DNA of 64,000 nucleotides from Massilia sp. H-1 (GTDB taxonomy: Bacteria > Pseudomonadota > Gammaproteobacteria > Burkholderiales > Burkholderiaceae_D). Both the position numbers and the translations under genes were made by a program. Position 1 is the stretch's first letter; the number at the start of each line of letters is the position of its first letter. This document shows positions 63,324-64,000 of this stretch, piece after piece. The notes beneath the pieces were generated by a model. It did not search any database. It was given only the letters and a program-made list of their open reading frames with translations, and was not told the DNA's origin. The stretch covers positions 3,224,001 to 3,288,000 of the forward strand of contig CP087969.1 in assembly GCA_024703915.1 (NCBI GenBank), read 5' to 3'.

Positions 63324-64000
<677 letters not shown>

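Overview
The window looks like chromosomal DNA of a betaproteobacterium of the family Oxalobacteraceae (Massilia, Telluria, Duganella group). The support is high GC (about 64 percent by eye), the gene orders pepP-ubiH, lptD-surA-pdxA-rsmA, fur/bamE-dapB and nudJ-mnmA, and proteins that read as Burkholderiales versions of their families. I see no rRNA, tRNA, CRISPR array, prophage or intact insertion sequence.

The most striking property of the text is that almost every conserved gene is broken by small frame errors, and most breaks sit on one recurring word: GCTTAAGC, GCCTAAGC, GCTTAGAGC, GCTTAGGC, GCCTAGC, GCTTAGC and close variants. Where the protein is well conserved (FeoB, PntA, PntB, DapB, PfkB, NUDIX), replacing the word with GCCGGC restores the frame and gives the expected Ala-Gly or Pro-Ala. 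The best reading is a systematic consensus error at GCCGGC, probably because that palindrome is methylated and was miscalled by a nanopore basecaller. The broken genes are therefore annotated as real CDSs spanning the breaks, not as pseudogenes.

Layout. 0-3 kb: NsrR-type regulator with an operator, a DUF2167 membrane protein, an APC amino acid permease and a REP-like hairpin. 3-9 kb, minus strand: a compact four-gene operon encoding an MdfA-like exporter, a TcdA/B-type glycosyltransferase fused to a GNAT acetyltransferase, a phytanoyl-CoA dioxygenase-like enzyme and a GH3 hexosaminidase. It is the least ordinary locus here. 9-16 kb: S46 dipeptidyl peptidase, cardiolipin synthase, stress proteins, and a YceI-YceI-cytochrome b561 operon. 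16-24 kb: TonB-dependent receptor, two unrecognised secreted proteins, purB, a GST, a LacI regulator and a PfkB sugar kinase. 24-28 kb: an iron island (bfr, tonB, bfd, feoABC-like) around a Fur box. 28-32 kb: a BlaI/M56 pair with its operators and an FMN glutamate synthase-like protein.

32-41 kb: GST, 5'-3' exonuclease, a degenerate receiver, a 258-bp nested palindrome, mnmA-nudJ, and the transhydrogenase operon pntAA-panD-pntAB-pntB. 40-47 kb: a TIGR01244-type phosphatase, small membrane proteins, a PAS-GGDEF cyclase, ubiH-family and pepP genes, and MurU-AmgK peptidoglycan recycling. 47-53 kb: lptD-surA-pdxA-rsmA. 52-57 kb: PhoX with a tandem Pho box, two related lipoproteins and a HAD hydrolase. 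57-64 kb: hrcA, fur, bamE, dapB, exbB-exbD, a barstar-like protein, a VOC protein, an AraC regulator and the start of leuS.

Functional links: outer-membrane biogenesis (LptD, SurA, BamE), cell-wall recycling (AmgK, MurU), iron uptake under Fur (Feo, Bfd, Bfr, TonB) and phosphate scavenging (PhoX). Positions of frame breaks are approximate unless they coincide with the recurring word.
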